Assembly: GCA_028768525.1 (NCBI GenBank)
Contig: CP054837.1
Span: 372,001 to 436,000 of the forward strand
Source of the DNA: Desulfobacter sp.
GTDB taxonomy: Bacteria > Desulfobacterota > Desulfobacteria > Desulfobacterales > Desulfobacteraceae
DNA: 64,000 nt
Direction of reading: 5' to 3'
The position numbers were made by a program, and so were the translations under genes. This document shows positions 43,609 to 52,541 of the stretch, in pieces. The notes beneath the pieces are model-generated. The model saw only the letters and a program-made list of their open reading frames with translations, was not told where the DNA came from and did no database searches. How positions within the stretch are numbered: position 1 is the stretch's first letter; every line of letters begins with the position of its first letter.

Positions 43609-44061
43609 CTATTTTAATTGATCGTATTCCTCGTCGGAAACCGGCTCCAGCCATTCATTGGAGGCACCCTCAGCCGGGACTTCAACGGCCACATGGGCGA
43701 ACCAGCTATCCTTGGCGGCACCATGCCAATGTTTGGTTTCAGGCGGGATGTTGACCACATCACCGGCGCGAAGTTCTCTGGCCGGTTTTCCCGCTTCCTG
43801 GTACCAGCCACGCCCGCCGGTCACCATAAGGATCTGTCCCCCCTTGTGATGGATGTGCCAGAAGTTGCGGCAGCCCGGCTCAAAAGTGACATTGCCGATA
43901 ACAACCCTTTCCAGTGAAAGCATATTCAGATAGCTGGTTCCCGTGAAATAACGGGCATAGGCCTCATTCTTCTCCCCTTTGGGAAAAATGCCTTCTCCCG
44001 TAAATGCCGTGGCGGCCTCTGCCGGGATTGACGATTTGATCGCTTCCTTTGATGAATCCAT
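43609..44061 (-). CDS. Cupin-domain protein
   Basis: A 150-residue single cupin. Metal ligands lie in HIHHKGGQILMVTGG (motif 1) and PPETKHWHGA (motif 2). The family often sits beside carboxymuconolactone decarboxylase-like genes, as here (the CMD gene is 16 bases upstream). It may be an isomerase, dioxygenase-like or binding protein. GGAG stands 5 bases before the ATG. Confidence 0.9.
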   Translation of the reverse strand: MDSSKEAIKSSIPAEAATAFTGEGIFPKGEKNEAYARYFTGTSYLNMLSLERVVIGNVTFEPGCRNFWHIHHKGGQILMVTGGRGWYQEAGKPARELRAGDVVNIPPETKHWHGAAKDSWFAHVAVEVPAEGASNEWLEPVSDEEYDQLK

Positions 44062-44077
44062 ATTCGCTCCTAAAATT

Positions 44078-44716
44078 TTAATTGTGATTTTTTAAAACCT
44101 GTTCAAGCACGGCTTCTGCGTCTGCCGCCACCTCAGGCCCGCATTTAAGCGCCAGTACACTTACAAACTCATATAATTGTTCAGGGGTAATTTTATTGTT
44201 CAGACTGATGGCGTAATGTGCCTGAAGCTGGCTGTTCACGCCCCTGATATTTGCCAGGGCGGCAATGGTTGCAAGCTCCCGTTCCCCCCAGTCGAGGACA
44301 TCCCGCTGGAAAATATCTCCGAAAAGATGCGCTTTGAGGAACCGGTCAATGGACGGTGCAAAATCAAACAGAGCGCCTTTTACCGGTTGCCCCACCAATT
44401 GCGTTTGATTCTCTGTGCCCAGTTCAAGGCTGTTTCTTCCGTCAGGCATGGGACCGGCGCCCTTCCCTATTTCGTCCATACATCCGTTGGCCTTGCGTTC
44501 TTCCATGACTCCCATGAAGGCGGCCAGGCCGTTCAGGCTCCTGGGAAAGCCGGCGTAGGCATACATCTGAACAAGGATTTCCTTGATCTGGTTCACGGTC
44601 AGGCCGGCATTAAGCCCTTCTTCCAGACTCGGCGTCAACCGGTCCAGGTCACCGGAGGCGGTAAAAGCGGCAATGGGTATGATGGCCCGTTGTTTTTGAT
44701 TGAGTTTTGTTTGCAT
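44078..44716 (-). CDS. Carboxymuconolactone decarboxylase-family protein
   Basis: A 212-residue protein with two CMD/AhpD-like helical repeats: QIKEILVQMYAYAGFPRSLNGL and WGERELATIAALANIRGVNSQLQAH. The AhpD CxxC redox pair is absent, so it is not a classical peroxidase reductase; a decarboxylase/lactonase-like role is possible. The start at 44716 has GGAG 9 bases upstream; longer in-frame extensions run into the regulatory region. It is the first gene of the minus-strand set facing the AraC regulator. Confidence 0.88.
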   Translation of the reverse strand: MQTKLNQKQRAIIPIAAFTASGDLDRLTPSLEEGLNAGLTVNQIKEILVQMYAYAGFPRSLNGLAAFMGVMEERKANGCMDEIGKGAGPMPDGRNSLELGTENQTQLVGQPVKGALFDFAPSIDRFLKAHLFGDIFQRDVLDWGERELATIAALANIRGVNSQLQAHYAISLNNKITPEQLYEFVSVLALKCGPEVAADAEAVLEQVLKNHN

Positions 44717-44903
44717 CGTATCTATCTCCAGTTGTAGTATAGAGGGTATTGACCGTTGTCCCTCCCGGCCACTGAACGATTGCCGGGTCCCGGTGACGCT
44801 CCCGGTCTTTCTGTCCAGGGGAACAATCAGATCCATATCCTCCAATATGCGGTTAATGATACACCAGCCTTTGAAAAGGCAGATAGCCTGATCGTTTTGA
44901 ATA

Positions 44904-44921
44904 ATTGCCTGTTTGTCCAAA
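44904..44921. promoter_or_regulatory. Putative AraC-regulator operator, copy 2
   Basis: ATTGCCTGTTTGTCCAAA in the divergent interval between the CMD and AraC-type genes; one base differs from the copy at 40025-40042 over these 18 positions. Placement suits both autoregulation and control of the CMD operon. Confidence 0.6.
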
Positions 44922-44998
44922 ACTATAGATTCATTATTGAGTCCGGGATAAAATGGATCTATCTTAGGTTTAAAAAATCAGGAACAAGGAAGGTGGCT

Positions 44999-45934
44999 AT
45001 GGATAGGAAGAATACAAATGCGGTGGAGATGCAGGAAAAACTGGCCGAGGCATCAGAGGCACTGGCCGGTAGCATTGCCCGATGGACCGGAAATGAAAAC
45101 CAGGTGGTCACAGAGATACCGGGCCTTCAGCTAAACCGCTGGCCAACACCAACAGAACCGACAAGCTATACCCATGCATCGAGCATCTGCCTGATCGCCC
45201 AGGGGCGCAAACGGGTGATTCTGGGCGATGAGACCTATGTATATGATGCGACACGGTTTTTGATCTCATCTGTAGATTTACCGGTTGTGGCAAATATCAT
45301 GGAGGCCAGCGATGAAAAGCCCTATCTGGGCCTGGTACTTGAGCTTGATCTCCAGGAAATCTCCCAGTTGATCATGGACAGCGGCCTTCCGGTGAGCCGC
45401 TCCGGTCAGGCACAAAAGGGAATGGCTGTGGGGCAGCTTACCCTCCCCCTGATTGACGCCTTCCAGCGCTTGATGGATTTACTCGGGGAAAGCGAAAATA
45501 TCAAAATTCTCGCCCCCCTTGTCAAACGGGAAATATTCTTCCGCCTGCTCGCAACCGACCAAAGGCCGCGGCTCCAGCAAATCGCGGCGTCAGGGAGTCA
45601 CAGCCATCAAATTTCACGGGCAATAGACTGGCTGAAAAATCATTACAAAAGCCCCCTTCGGGTGAAAGAACTGGCGGCTGACGCCGGCATGAGCAAATCG
45701 GCATTTCACAACCACTTTAAAGTGGTGACCTCAATGACACCGCTGCAATTTCAAAAACGATTGCGGTTGAACGAAGCCAGGCGGCTGATGCTTACAGAAA
45801 ACCTTGATGCCCTGACCGCAACATTTGAGGTCGGTTATGAGAGCGCCTCTCAGTTCAGCCGGGAATACAGCCGCCTGTTCGGCGCTCCCCCCTTAAGGGA
45901 TATCAATCGTTTGCGTGAGTCAGCCTCTGCTTAA
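44999..45934 (+). CDS. AraC-family transcriptional regulator, YqhC type
   Basis: A 311-residue regulator. The N-terminal AraC_N sensor domain (about 25-190) has SYTHASSICLIAQGRKRVILGDETYVYDA. The C-terminal double helix-turn-helix has SPLRVKELAADAGMSKSAFHNHFK and FEVGYESASQFSREYSRLFG. E. coli YqhC, of this domain type, activates the aldehyde reductase gene yqhD; here a YqhD-like gene lies in the opposed cluster, so the same logic is likely. AAGGAAGGTGG precedes the ATG at 44999. Repeated elements at 40025 and 44904 are candidate binding sites. Confidence 0.9.
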   Translation: MDRKNTNAVEMQEKLAEASEALAGSIARWTGNENQVVTEIPGLQLNRWPTPTEPTSYTHASSICLIAQGRKRVILGDETYVYDATRFLISSVDLPVVANIMEASDEKPYLGLVLELDLQEISQLIMDSGLPVSRSGQAQKGMAVGQLTLPLIDAFQRLMDLLGESENIKILAPLVKREIFFRLLATDQRPRLQQIAASGSHSHQISRAIDWLKNHYKSPLRVKELAADAGMSKSAFHNHFKVVTSMTPLQFQKRLRLNEARRLMLTENLDALTATFEVGYESASQFSREYSRLFGAPPLRDINRLRESASA

Positions 45935-45986
45935 TCTTCTTTTTCACTAGTTCACAGAAGCGCTGAATGGGGCATGGTCTTCCCGG

Positions 45987-46832
45987 CTAATTCCCCTCTC
46001 CCCATGCCTTTGCACTGCGGTTTACCTTTTTGCGTACCACCGCCCACTCCTTACCGACGTTGAACATGGATTCCGGCAGGGTTTTCAGCATTTTTTGATA
46101 CAGGGTCAGGGGAACCGTGAACGTCAGCTCATCTGTTTTTAAATATTTTCTTGCGGAAGGATCGAAACCGCCGAGTACGGCTTTTTCTTTTCCCTGCTCT
46201 TTATAGTAAAGGGGCCAGGCAAGGATATTGGTACATCCGGCGCCAAAGGGTGAGGCCACACTGTCTACATCGCCTGTGGTGAACATCGTATGGGTGAACA
46301 GGCCGGTCAGCACTTCGGGCCGGGCAAAAAAGATGACAAATTCAGGGACCTCACCTTCAGAAAACAAAGACAACGGTTTAAAGATGCAGTATTTTGCCGG
46401 CGCTTCGCGGGGATCGACCTTACCAAGAAATTTTCTCATGGATTCAGGAGAAGGCAGGTACCGCTCACCCTGGATAGGCGTCCCCTCAAATCCCGTTGTT
46501 ACGTAATGCTCAATGAATCTGAGGTTGGGTTTCATCATGGAGCAATAGAAAACGCCGCCGGGACACCCGTATTCCCCGGATGAAATATAGGCGGCACACT
46601 GTTTTTTTCTGGCCAGCCAGATGTTGCCGATAACACAGGAAAAGGTTTTGAATACCGCCTGCATGTCGACCTGGCCCTGATCTTCCAATTCCCTTGAGAT
46701 AGGGACGCCGGGTTTGGGGCCAAAGGCCTTTTCCGGCTTGGTGTCATCGTAATACACCCCAAAGGGTTCTTCGTCCAACCCCAGATGCTCCAGAAATACG
46801 TTTGTCTCTTCAAGGACGGATTGAAAATTCAT
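45987..46832 (-). CDS. DUF169-family protein
   Basis: A 281-residue soluble protein of the DUF169 type. Typical blocks are EPFGVYYDD near the start, a Cys-containing FSCVIGNIWLARKKQCAAYIS, GCPGGVFYC, and FGAGCTNILAWPLY. Several conserved Cys suggest a metal or redox cofactor; the biochemical role of the family is not established. AAGGAGG lies just before the ATG at 46832, and a palindrome matching the one before the upstream marR gene lies 14 bases further. It is the gene most likely controlled by that MarR protein. Confidence 0.87.
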   Translation of the reverse strand: MNFQSVLEETNVFLEHLGLDEEPFGVYYDDTKPEKAFGPKPGVPISRELEDQGQVDMQAVFKTFSCVIGNIWLARKKQCAAYISSGEYGCPGGVFYCSMMKPNLRFIEHYVTTGFEGTPIQGERYLPSPESMRKFLGKVDPREAPAKYCIFKPLSLFSEGEVPEFVIFFARPEVLTGLFTHTMFTTGDVDSVASPFGAGCTNILAWPLYYKEQGKEKAVLGGFDPSARKYLKTDELTFTVPLTLYQKMLKTLPESMFNVGKEWAVVRKKVNRSAKAWGEGN

Positions 46833-46846
46833 ACGGCCTCCTTTAT

Positions 46847-46860
46847 GTTGTGTATACAAC
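46847..46860. promoter_or_regulatory. Putative MarR operator before the DUF169 gene
   Basis: GTTGTGTATACAAC, a near-perfect palindrome, lies between the marR stop and the DUF169 ribosome-binding site. It matches 47341-47354 (GTTGTATACGCAAC) with the shared form GTTGTRTAYRCAAC. Confidence 0.68.
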
Positions 46861-46885
46861 TATTGGGTCATTTTTTTAGACCTGT

Positions 46886-47335
46886 CTATTTAGTCCCTTT
46901 ATCAAGGTTTGATATGATGTGTAACAGGGCGGATTGACACGCCAATTGTTCCGTTTCTGTCATACCACGCTGGGCATCTTTTAAAATGGTTCTGGCGATG
47001 CGTGAGCAACGCTCTACCGTTTCCAGTACCTTGGGGGTCGGTGTAACCAACTTTTGCCTGCTGTCTTTGGGATTCTTGGTCCGTACAATCCACTCCCGCC
47101 GTTCAAGCCCCTCCAGCAACCGGCTCACGCTGGATTTTTCAAGGCAAAGCTGTTCCCCAAGCTGCCTTTGGGTGATGGCGCCGCCATTCAGTAAAACGAG
47201 AATGGCCCCCCATTGTTCGGCTGTCATGTCTATATTCGCCGCTTGGAATTGTGCCGCAAGGGTATTACTTAACAACCTGTTGACCAGTCCGGTTAAATAC
47301 CCCAAAGATTTATTGTGATCGTAATCAAATACCAT
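46886..47335 (-). CDS. MarR-family transcriptional regulator
   Basis: A 149-residue winged-helix regulator. It shows the MarR layout: helical dimer parts at both ends, recognition region TQRQLGEQLCLEKSSVSRLLEGLERREWI and wing KNPKDSRQKLVTPT. The start at 47335 (MVFDYDHNKS) has no Shine-Dalgarno, and the palindrome at 47341-47354 lies immediately before it, so it may be expressed from a leaderless or operator-overlapping transcript. Probably represses itself and the DUF169 gene 54 bases downstream until a ligand binds. Confidence 0.88.
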   Translation of the reverse strand: MVFDYDHNKSLGYLTGLVNRLLSNTLAAQFQAANIDMTAEQWGAILVLLNGGAITQRQLGEQLCLEKSSVSRLLEGLERREWIVRTKNPKDSRQKLVTPTPKVLETVERCSRIARTILKDAQRGMTETEQLACQSALLHIISNLDKGTK

Positions 47336-47340
47336 AATTA

Positions 47341-47354
47341 GTTGTATACGCAAC
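47341..47354. promoter_or_regulatory. Putative MarR operator before marR
   Basis: GTTGTATACGCAAC sits 6 bases upstream of the marR start codon. With the copy at 46847-46860 it defines a two-site regulon, consistent with autorepression. Confidence 0.68.
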
Positions 47355-47734
47355 CAAACAATTTGTGTCAAATGATTTCGGTTTCTTGATCTGCATTGAA
47401 TTTTATTTCATTGGTCAAGGCAGTGCCACTATCTGATTTTTGTTTTTTGGAATCGTCATATAATCACCACAAAGGTCTTCCTGCCTAGGCCGTTTTCTCC
47501 CGCCACGATGAAAAAAGATGAAAAAAAACAAGGAAATAATTACCGTACCCGCCCACCTCTTTTTTCAATCCTCTTTAAAATCAAGCCCATAGAAAAAGGG
47601 CATAAATTTTGCTTCGTTATGATTAAGTTTCAAGCCCGATGTCTTATCTCACGGTTTATCGGAAATAACCGTGCTCTATTTATTCCGGCTCCGATTCAGG
47701 AGGATGAAAAGCCGCTGCAAAAGGAGAATATCCT
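47355..47734. other. Intergenic region before the calcium-type protein gene
   Basis: No convincing gene; a 77-codon open frame at 47508-47738 has no usable ribosome-binding site. A hairpin is visible at about 47651-47674 (CACGGTTTAT with ATAACCGTG, one bulge). The A+T-rich piece around 47590-47640 probably holds the promoter. It ends in AAGGAG 8 bases before a TTG start. Confidence 0.5.
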
Positions 47735-49177
47735 TTGAAAATCAACACATCTAAAATCAATTTATCCGCCAGTGGTCAGTACCTTGAAAATCTTCAGATG
47801 GAAAAGAAAACCAGACTGAAATTTTCACGGCTTTATGACGACCAATTGCCCCGGACAGCCTCAGAAAAAGCGTCTGTTCAAAAAGAAGAAAACGCCAGGT
47901 ATCATTCCTGGCATGAAAGCCAGACCATTGATACCTCAGATCCGGACCGTTCAAGTCAGGATCTGTATATCGACAGCGATGGTAAAGCGCTTTACCAGGC
48001 GTTTTCCTTTTTTAACCAGAAAATTTCGAATCTGGAGTATCAAAACGGCACCCTGGATAAAAAGAATTGGGCGGCCCACCTTGAAAGGTTCCAAACCATG
48101 CTTCAGTACGGGCAATTTGCCCCCTCCCTTAACGATATTTTCATAGAAACCAGGGATGGAGATATGGACCTGTTCGACCCATCCGCCTCTTTATCCGAAT
48201 CGCAGACTGAGCGAAAGCAAACCCTGGAAAAAGCAATGTCGGCTGAACAGGCCAGTTTTGAAAATAATGCCATGAAGGTGGCTAAATGCCTGATGAAAGG
48301 AGCACCGCTTTATGAGGACCCGGATGCCTTGCTCCAGGATATCGGCAAAATGAAAGATCTCATCGAAAAAATAGGGGAGCAATTGTCCGCGCTGTCCAAC
48401 GGCCCGACATCGAAAAACAAGGCGAGTGCCTCTGAATTTAAAAATACAAGAATTGATTGGGCCAACCTTGCGTCCCGGGAAGGCCGCCGGCTTGAAAGGG
48501 GGGGATATGCATACGAATATGAAGAGGAAATCCGCTTTTCACGCCTTGAAAAGGAAAATGTCAACTTTCTCGCTAACGGGACTGTGAATACCATTGACGG
48601 TGAATCCGTCAATTTTTCCATTGAACTCAATTTTGCAAAGGAAGTGTACCAGGAAGAAAGCTTTGTCCAAAAAAAAGAAGGGTATGTTTTTATCGATCCC
48701 CTGGTGATTAATCTTGACGGCACCCTACCCCGGTTGTCAGAAGCAAAGTTCCGATTCGACCTTGATGCGGACGGGAGTAGTGAAAACATTTCCATGCTCA
48801 GCCAGGGGAGCGGATTCTTATGCCTGGATAAAAACCAGGACGGGATTATCAACGACGGCAGCGAATTATTCGGCCCTGGCACCGGGAACGGTTTTCTGGA
48901 GCTTTTAAGGTTTGACCAGGACGAAAATTTCTGGATCGATGAAAATGATGAAATCTTTGACGAACTTTCCTTCTGGGAAAACGATGGGACAGGAAAAATG
49001 CAACTGACCAAGATCAAGGATGCAGGTATCGGCGCCATCTACCTTGCCAGCGCCAATACCCCCATTGATATGCTGGATGAGGCGGGCAATGTCCAGGCCA
49101 GAATCAAAAAATCCGGTATTGCATTGAATGAAGACGGTTCTACCAGCTCCGTTGTTGAAATGGACTGGCTGGCATAA
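47735..49177 (+). CDS. Large calcium-binding-type protein, unknown role
   Basis: A 480-residue acidic protein. The N-terminal ~270 residues are helical and unrecognised. The C-terminal ~190 residues start with DPLVINLDG and contain Asp-rich calcium-like loops: FDLDADGSSENIS, LDKNQDGIINDGSELFG, FDQDENFWIDENDEIFDELSFWENDG. This C-terminal pattern recurs in bacterial proteins near VCBS/RTX proteins, but no RTX nonapeptides or signal peptide are seen. The start is TTG at 47735. Calcium binding is likely from the loops; the role is unknown. It is the second such Asp-loop protein in the window (see 422-1114). Confidence 0.78.
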   Translation: MKINTSKINLSASGQYLENLQMEKKTRLKFSRLYDDQLPRTASEKASVQKEENARYHSWHESQTIDTSDPDRSSQDLYIDSDGKALYQAFSFFNQKISNLEYQNGTLDKKNWAAHLERFQTMLQYGQFAPSLNDIFIETRDGDMDLFDPSASLSESQTERKQTLEKAMSAEQASFENNAMKVAKCLMKGAPLYEDPDALLQDIGKMKDLIEKIGEQLSALSNGPTSKNKASASEFKNTRIDWANLASREGRRLERGGYAYEYEEEIRFSRLEKENVNFLANGTVNTIDGESVNFSIELNFAKEVYQEESFVQKKEGYVFIDPLVINLDGTLPRLSEAKFRFDLDADGSSENISMLSQGSGFLCLDKNQDGIINDGSELFGPGTGNGFLELLRFDQDENFWIDENDEIFDELSFWENDGTGKMQLTKIKDAGIGAIYLASANTPIDMLDEAGNVQARIKKSGIALNEDGSTSSVVEMDWLA

Positions 49178-49328
49178 AAAACGGAGTGAAAACTGCCGGT
49201 AGGACAGAATTACCGCCGGCTCACCGGCCCTGCAAACTTTTTCCAGTATATTCTTTATTAAAGCGTTCAATCCGACTATGATCTGGTGAGTACCCAGACC
49301 TTTGAAAACAACAAAAAATTGGTGTGCC

Positions 49329-51134
49329 ATGACCTCCATTTTCAGAAAAGCAGCGCCGGTACATCCTGTTCCTGCAAGGATAAAACTTTTTCCTTTTCTC
49401 AATTGGATCAGGCAGATCAATGCCGGCTCCTTGCGTGCCGACCTTCTGGCGGGCTTGACAGGGGCATTCATTGTCCTCCCCCAAGGGGTCTCCTTTGCCA
49501 TGATCGCCGGGCTGCCGGCGGAATACGGTCTCTATGCCGCCATTGTCCCCCCGATCATTGCCGCCTTGTTTGGTTCATCCCGGCACCTGGTCTCAGGGCC
49601 GACCACCGCCATATCCATCATTGTTTTCGCCACGTTAAGCCCCCTGGCCGAGCCCGGCTCAGCAGACTATATCCGGATGGCGCTGACCCTGACGTTCATG
49701 GCCGGTGTGTTCCAACTGGCATTCGGCCTGGTGCGCCTGGGCACATTGATCAATTTTGTTTCCCATTCAGTGATTGTCGGCTTTACGGCCGGCGCGGCGC
49801 TGCTCATCGCAACAAGCCAGATCAAAAATGCACTGGGTCTTTCCATACCCAATGGGGCCTCTTTTCTGACCAGTTGGGGAATTATTTTTAAATCAACGGG
49901 GCAGATCAACTACTATGAACTGACCATTGCAGCCGTAACCCTCTGCAGCACGGTTATTTTTAAAAAGCTGCGGCCCAGGTGGCCCGGCCTCCTGGGAGGC
50001 CTGATCGTCGGCAGCCTGGTCTGCCTGCTGATAGGGGGACAGGCACAGGGGGTGCGGCTTCTTGGAGAGCTGCCGGGCCGGCTGCCCTCCCTTTCCATCC
50101 CGGATTTTACCCTGGACTCCCTCAGGATGCTGGCCCCGGGTGCTTTGGCAGTGGCATTCCTCGGACTGATCGAAGCCCTGTCCATAGCACGGTCAATCAC
50201 GGTGCTGTCCAATCAACATATCGACGGAAATCAGGAATTTGTCGGACAGGGCTTGTCCAATGTAATCGGGAGCCTCTTTTCCAGTTATGCCAGTTCCGGC
50301 TCATTTACCCGATCCGGGGCAAACTTTGATGCCGGGGCAGTTACGCCCTTGGCCAGTATTTTTTCAGCCGTATTTCTGGCCACGATTGTTCTGCTGGCCG
50401 CCCCCCTGACAGCATGGCTCCCCCTGCCGGCAATGGGCGGGGTCATCCTTTTTGTTGCATTCAAACTCATTGATATTCCACATATCAAAGAAATTTGGCG
50501 GAGCAGCCAGGCGGACACCATTGTCCTTTGCGTGACCTTTTTTAGTACCTTATTTTTCCAGATCGAATTTGCGATCTATGCCGGGGTGCTGCTCTCCCTT
50601 GCCATTTACCTGACCCGCACCTCCCATCCCCATGTGACCGCGCTGGTTCCGGATTCCGAGGATGCAGGCCGCTCCCTGGTAGACGTTGGTGAAAACGAAC
50701 GCCCCCGGTGTCCCCAATTGGAAATCATCAGGGTCAACGGCTCCCTGTTTTTCGGGGCGGCCAACTATGTGGCGGAGGCGCTGGAAAAAATTGATCAGGA
50801 AGCCCCCAGGCATTTGCTCATTGTTGGATACGGCATTAATTTCATCGACATATCCGGGGCCATGGTGTTTGTAAAAGAGGAATCCCGCAGAGATAAACTC
50901 AGAAAACGGCTTTATCTGTGCAGGCTCAACAGGGATGTCATCCTTTTTCTAAAAAACGGGGGATTTATGGGAGAAATCGGCCGGAACCGTTTTTTTGAAA
51001 ATGAATACCAGGCCATCGGCCGGATTTTCGACACCCTGGACCGTGATATCTGCAGCAGATGTACGGCCAGGATTTTCAACGAGTGCACCACCCTGCCTTC
51101 TCTGATGCAGGCTAGCCGGAGAAAAGCCCCTTAA
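49329..51134 (+). CDS. SulP-family anion transporter with STAS domain
   Basis: A 601-residue transporter: about 12 membrane helices (NAGSLRADLLAGLTGAFIVLPQGVSFAMIAGLPAEYGLYAAI is the hallmark opening; later GSFTRSGANFDAGAVTPLASIFSA). A cytosolic STAS domain follows (about 450-560: RVNGSLFFGAANYVAEAL, DISGAMVFV). The tail has a Cys cluster (CSRCTARIFNEC). Members carry sulfate, bicarbonate or dicarboxylates; in a sulfate reducer sulfate or bicarbonate uptake is plausible. The start is uncertain: ATG at 49329 or a TTG at 49302. A single-gene unit. Confidence 0.9.
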   Translation: MTSIFRKAAPVHPVPARIKLFPFLNWIRQINAGSLRADLLAGLTGAFIVLPQGVSFAMIAGLPAEYGLYAAIVPPIIAALFGSSRHLVSGPTTAISIIVFATLSPLAEPGSADYIRMALTLTFMAGVFQLAFGLVRLGTLINFVSHSVIVGFTAGAALLIATSQIKNALGLSIPNGASFLTSWGIIFKSTGQINYYELTIAAVTLCSTVIFKKLRPRWPGLLGGLIVGSLVCLLIGGQAQGVRLLGELPGRLPSLSIPDFTLDSLRMLAPGALAVAFLGLIEALSIARSITVLSNQHIDGNQEFVGQGLSNVIGSLFSSYASSGSFTRSGANFDAGAVTPLASIFSAVFLATIVLLAAPLTAWLPLPAMGGVILFVAFKLIDIPHIKEIWRSSQADTIVLCVTFFSTLFFQIEFAIYAGVLLSLAIYLTRTSHPHVTALVPDSEDAGRSLVDVGENERPRCPQLEIIRVNGSLFFGAANYVAEALEKIDQEAPRHLLIVGYGINFIDISGAMVFVKEESRRDKLRKRLYLCRLNRDVILFLKNGGFMGEIGRNRFFENEYQAIGRIFDTLDRDICSRCTARIFNECTTLPSLMQASRRKAP

Positions 51135-51197
51135 CCAACGGCCAAAATCATTCGAGTATAAATTGATAGGATAAAATTCACCCGGTGGGCTCCCGGG

Positions 51198-51707
51198 CTA
51201 TACATCCTTGCCGAAGAGAGCCAATTGAGATCCGGTACCAGGCGGTTCAATCAACCGCTCCTGCTTAAAACCGATTTTTTTAAGCACCTTTATTGACCGG
51301 AGATTGTCCGGTTGGGCAATGGCTGAAACATGCCTGAAACCGAATTGTTTTTTCCCATGGCCCAGTACCGCAGCAGCAGACTCTGCGGCATATCCTTTGC
51401 CGCGATATTCGGATAACAAAGCAAAGCCCAGGTCAACATGCGCTAAATAATCTCTTTTCAGCAGCCCGCAAATGCCTATGGAGGAGTCCGCCTCCTTCAG
51501 TTTGACTAAAAAAAGGCCAAATCCAAATTCCTCATAGCTTTGCATGGGGCCGTTCAAGATATAAGAACGGGCATCCTCCAGGGTTCTTACTCCTTTATCA
51601 CCAATGTACCTCAACCATCCCTGATCATTCAGCAGCGCCAATATAAAGGGCGCATCACTGACACTGAGTTTTTGTATTACAAGACGTTTTGTCTCTATCA
51701 TTATCAT
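51198..51707 (-). CDS. GNAT acetyltransferase, RimJ/RimL-like
   Basis: A 169-residue acetyltransferase. It opens IETKRLVIQKLS, has the substrate part RYIGDKGVRTLEDARSYI, and the acetyl-CoA motif ALLSEYRGKGYAAESAAAV with HVSAIAQPDNLRSIKVLKKIGF. It probably acetylates protein or small-molecule amines. The start at 51707 is chosen with AAGGGG 10 bases upstream. It follows another GNAT gene by 43 bases on the same strand. Confidence 0.9.
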   Translation of the reverse strand: MIMIETKRLVIQKLSVSDAPFILALLNDQGWLRYIGDKGVRTLEDARSYILNGPMQSYEEFGFGLFLVKLKEADSSIGICGLLKRDYLAHVDLGFALLSEYRGKGYAAESAAAVLGHGKKQFGFRHVSAIAQPDNLRSIKVLKKIGFKQERLIEPPGTGSQLALFGKDV

Positions 51708-51750
51708 GGGTGACACGCCCCTTCCGCCAGGGGGTGGCCCTGCGATGCAC

Positions 51751-52245
51751 TCAAGCCTTGCGATCCTGCAGTGCCAACTCCCAGAATTCCTGGTCAAAAC
51801 GCTGTCCGTACTTGTTCAGTTTCCTGATCGGATCTGACATCTGAAAACCCAAGCCTGAATATATTCTTCTGGCCGCTTTAAGACAGCTGTATGTTTCCAA
51901 CCGGACCCTTTCAAAGCCGTTGCCTTCCGCGTAATTTAATGCAAATGCCATCAGCTGTCGGGCAATTCCCCTGCCCCGGTAACGATTGAGAACCATCAAA
52001 AAATTTATAAAAGCAAGCCCTTCCCCTAGTTTGGAGATGGCTATGGAACCCGCTTTCTCTCCATCAACTTCCTTTATCCAGATCCGGGTAAAGGGGTCTT
52101 TCTTTTTGCAGAGAGAAACTGCCTTGCCGGCAATATCGACCTCAAAACTTAAATCAAAATTAAACTCGTTGGAATAGACCAGACCGTGTTGCGATATAAT
52201 CCATCCCATATCCCCCGGTCCCATTGGCCTGATTGAACTGCTCAT
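51751..52245 (-). CDS. GNAT acetyltransferase
   Basis: A 164-residue acetyltransferase with IRPMGPGDMGWIISQHGLVY at the start and the acetyl-CoA motif VLNRYRGRGIARQLMAFAL, followed by FERVRLETYSCLKAARRIYSGLGFQ. The opening resembles the acetyltransferase half of MarR-GNAT fusion proteins, here without the MarR part. The start at 52245 is preferred over an upstream in-frame extension. Substrate unknown. Confidence 0.87.
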   Translation of the reverse strand: MSSSIRPMGPGDMGWIISQHGLVYSNEFNFDLSFEVDIAGKAVSLCKKKDPFTRIWIKEVDGEKAGSIAISKLGEGLAFINFLMVLNRYRGRGIARQLMAFALNYAEGNGFERVRLETYSCLKAARRIYSGLGFQMSDPIRKLNKYGQRFDQEFWELALQDRKA

Positions 52246-52541
52246 TTTAAACCCATTCCATGCGTAATCAAACAAACCTCTCCATGTACAAAGGCTTTCT
52301 TTATTATCACAGGGAACCAATTGAGCCAAACTGAAAAAAGTCTGGATACACGGCGCCGACTTTCAATTCTTTTGCTTTTTTATTCGGGTTTATGTAAGGT
52401 GATGGCCATCCGGGCGCCAGCATATCTCGTTCCTGATTTCCCCCCATGGCCTGCCGAAAGCCGGCATTTGAATCCCGGAATATTTTGAGCGTTTTTCATA
52501 AGTTAAAGTAATTGGGCAATATATAAAAAGTGGAGGAGAAA

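Noticed and set aside
47508..47738. 77-codon open frame upstream of the calcium-type protein
   Set aside because: Overlaps the ribosome-binding site of the next gene, has no own initiation signal and no domain.
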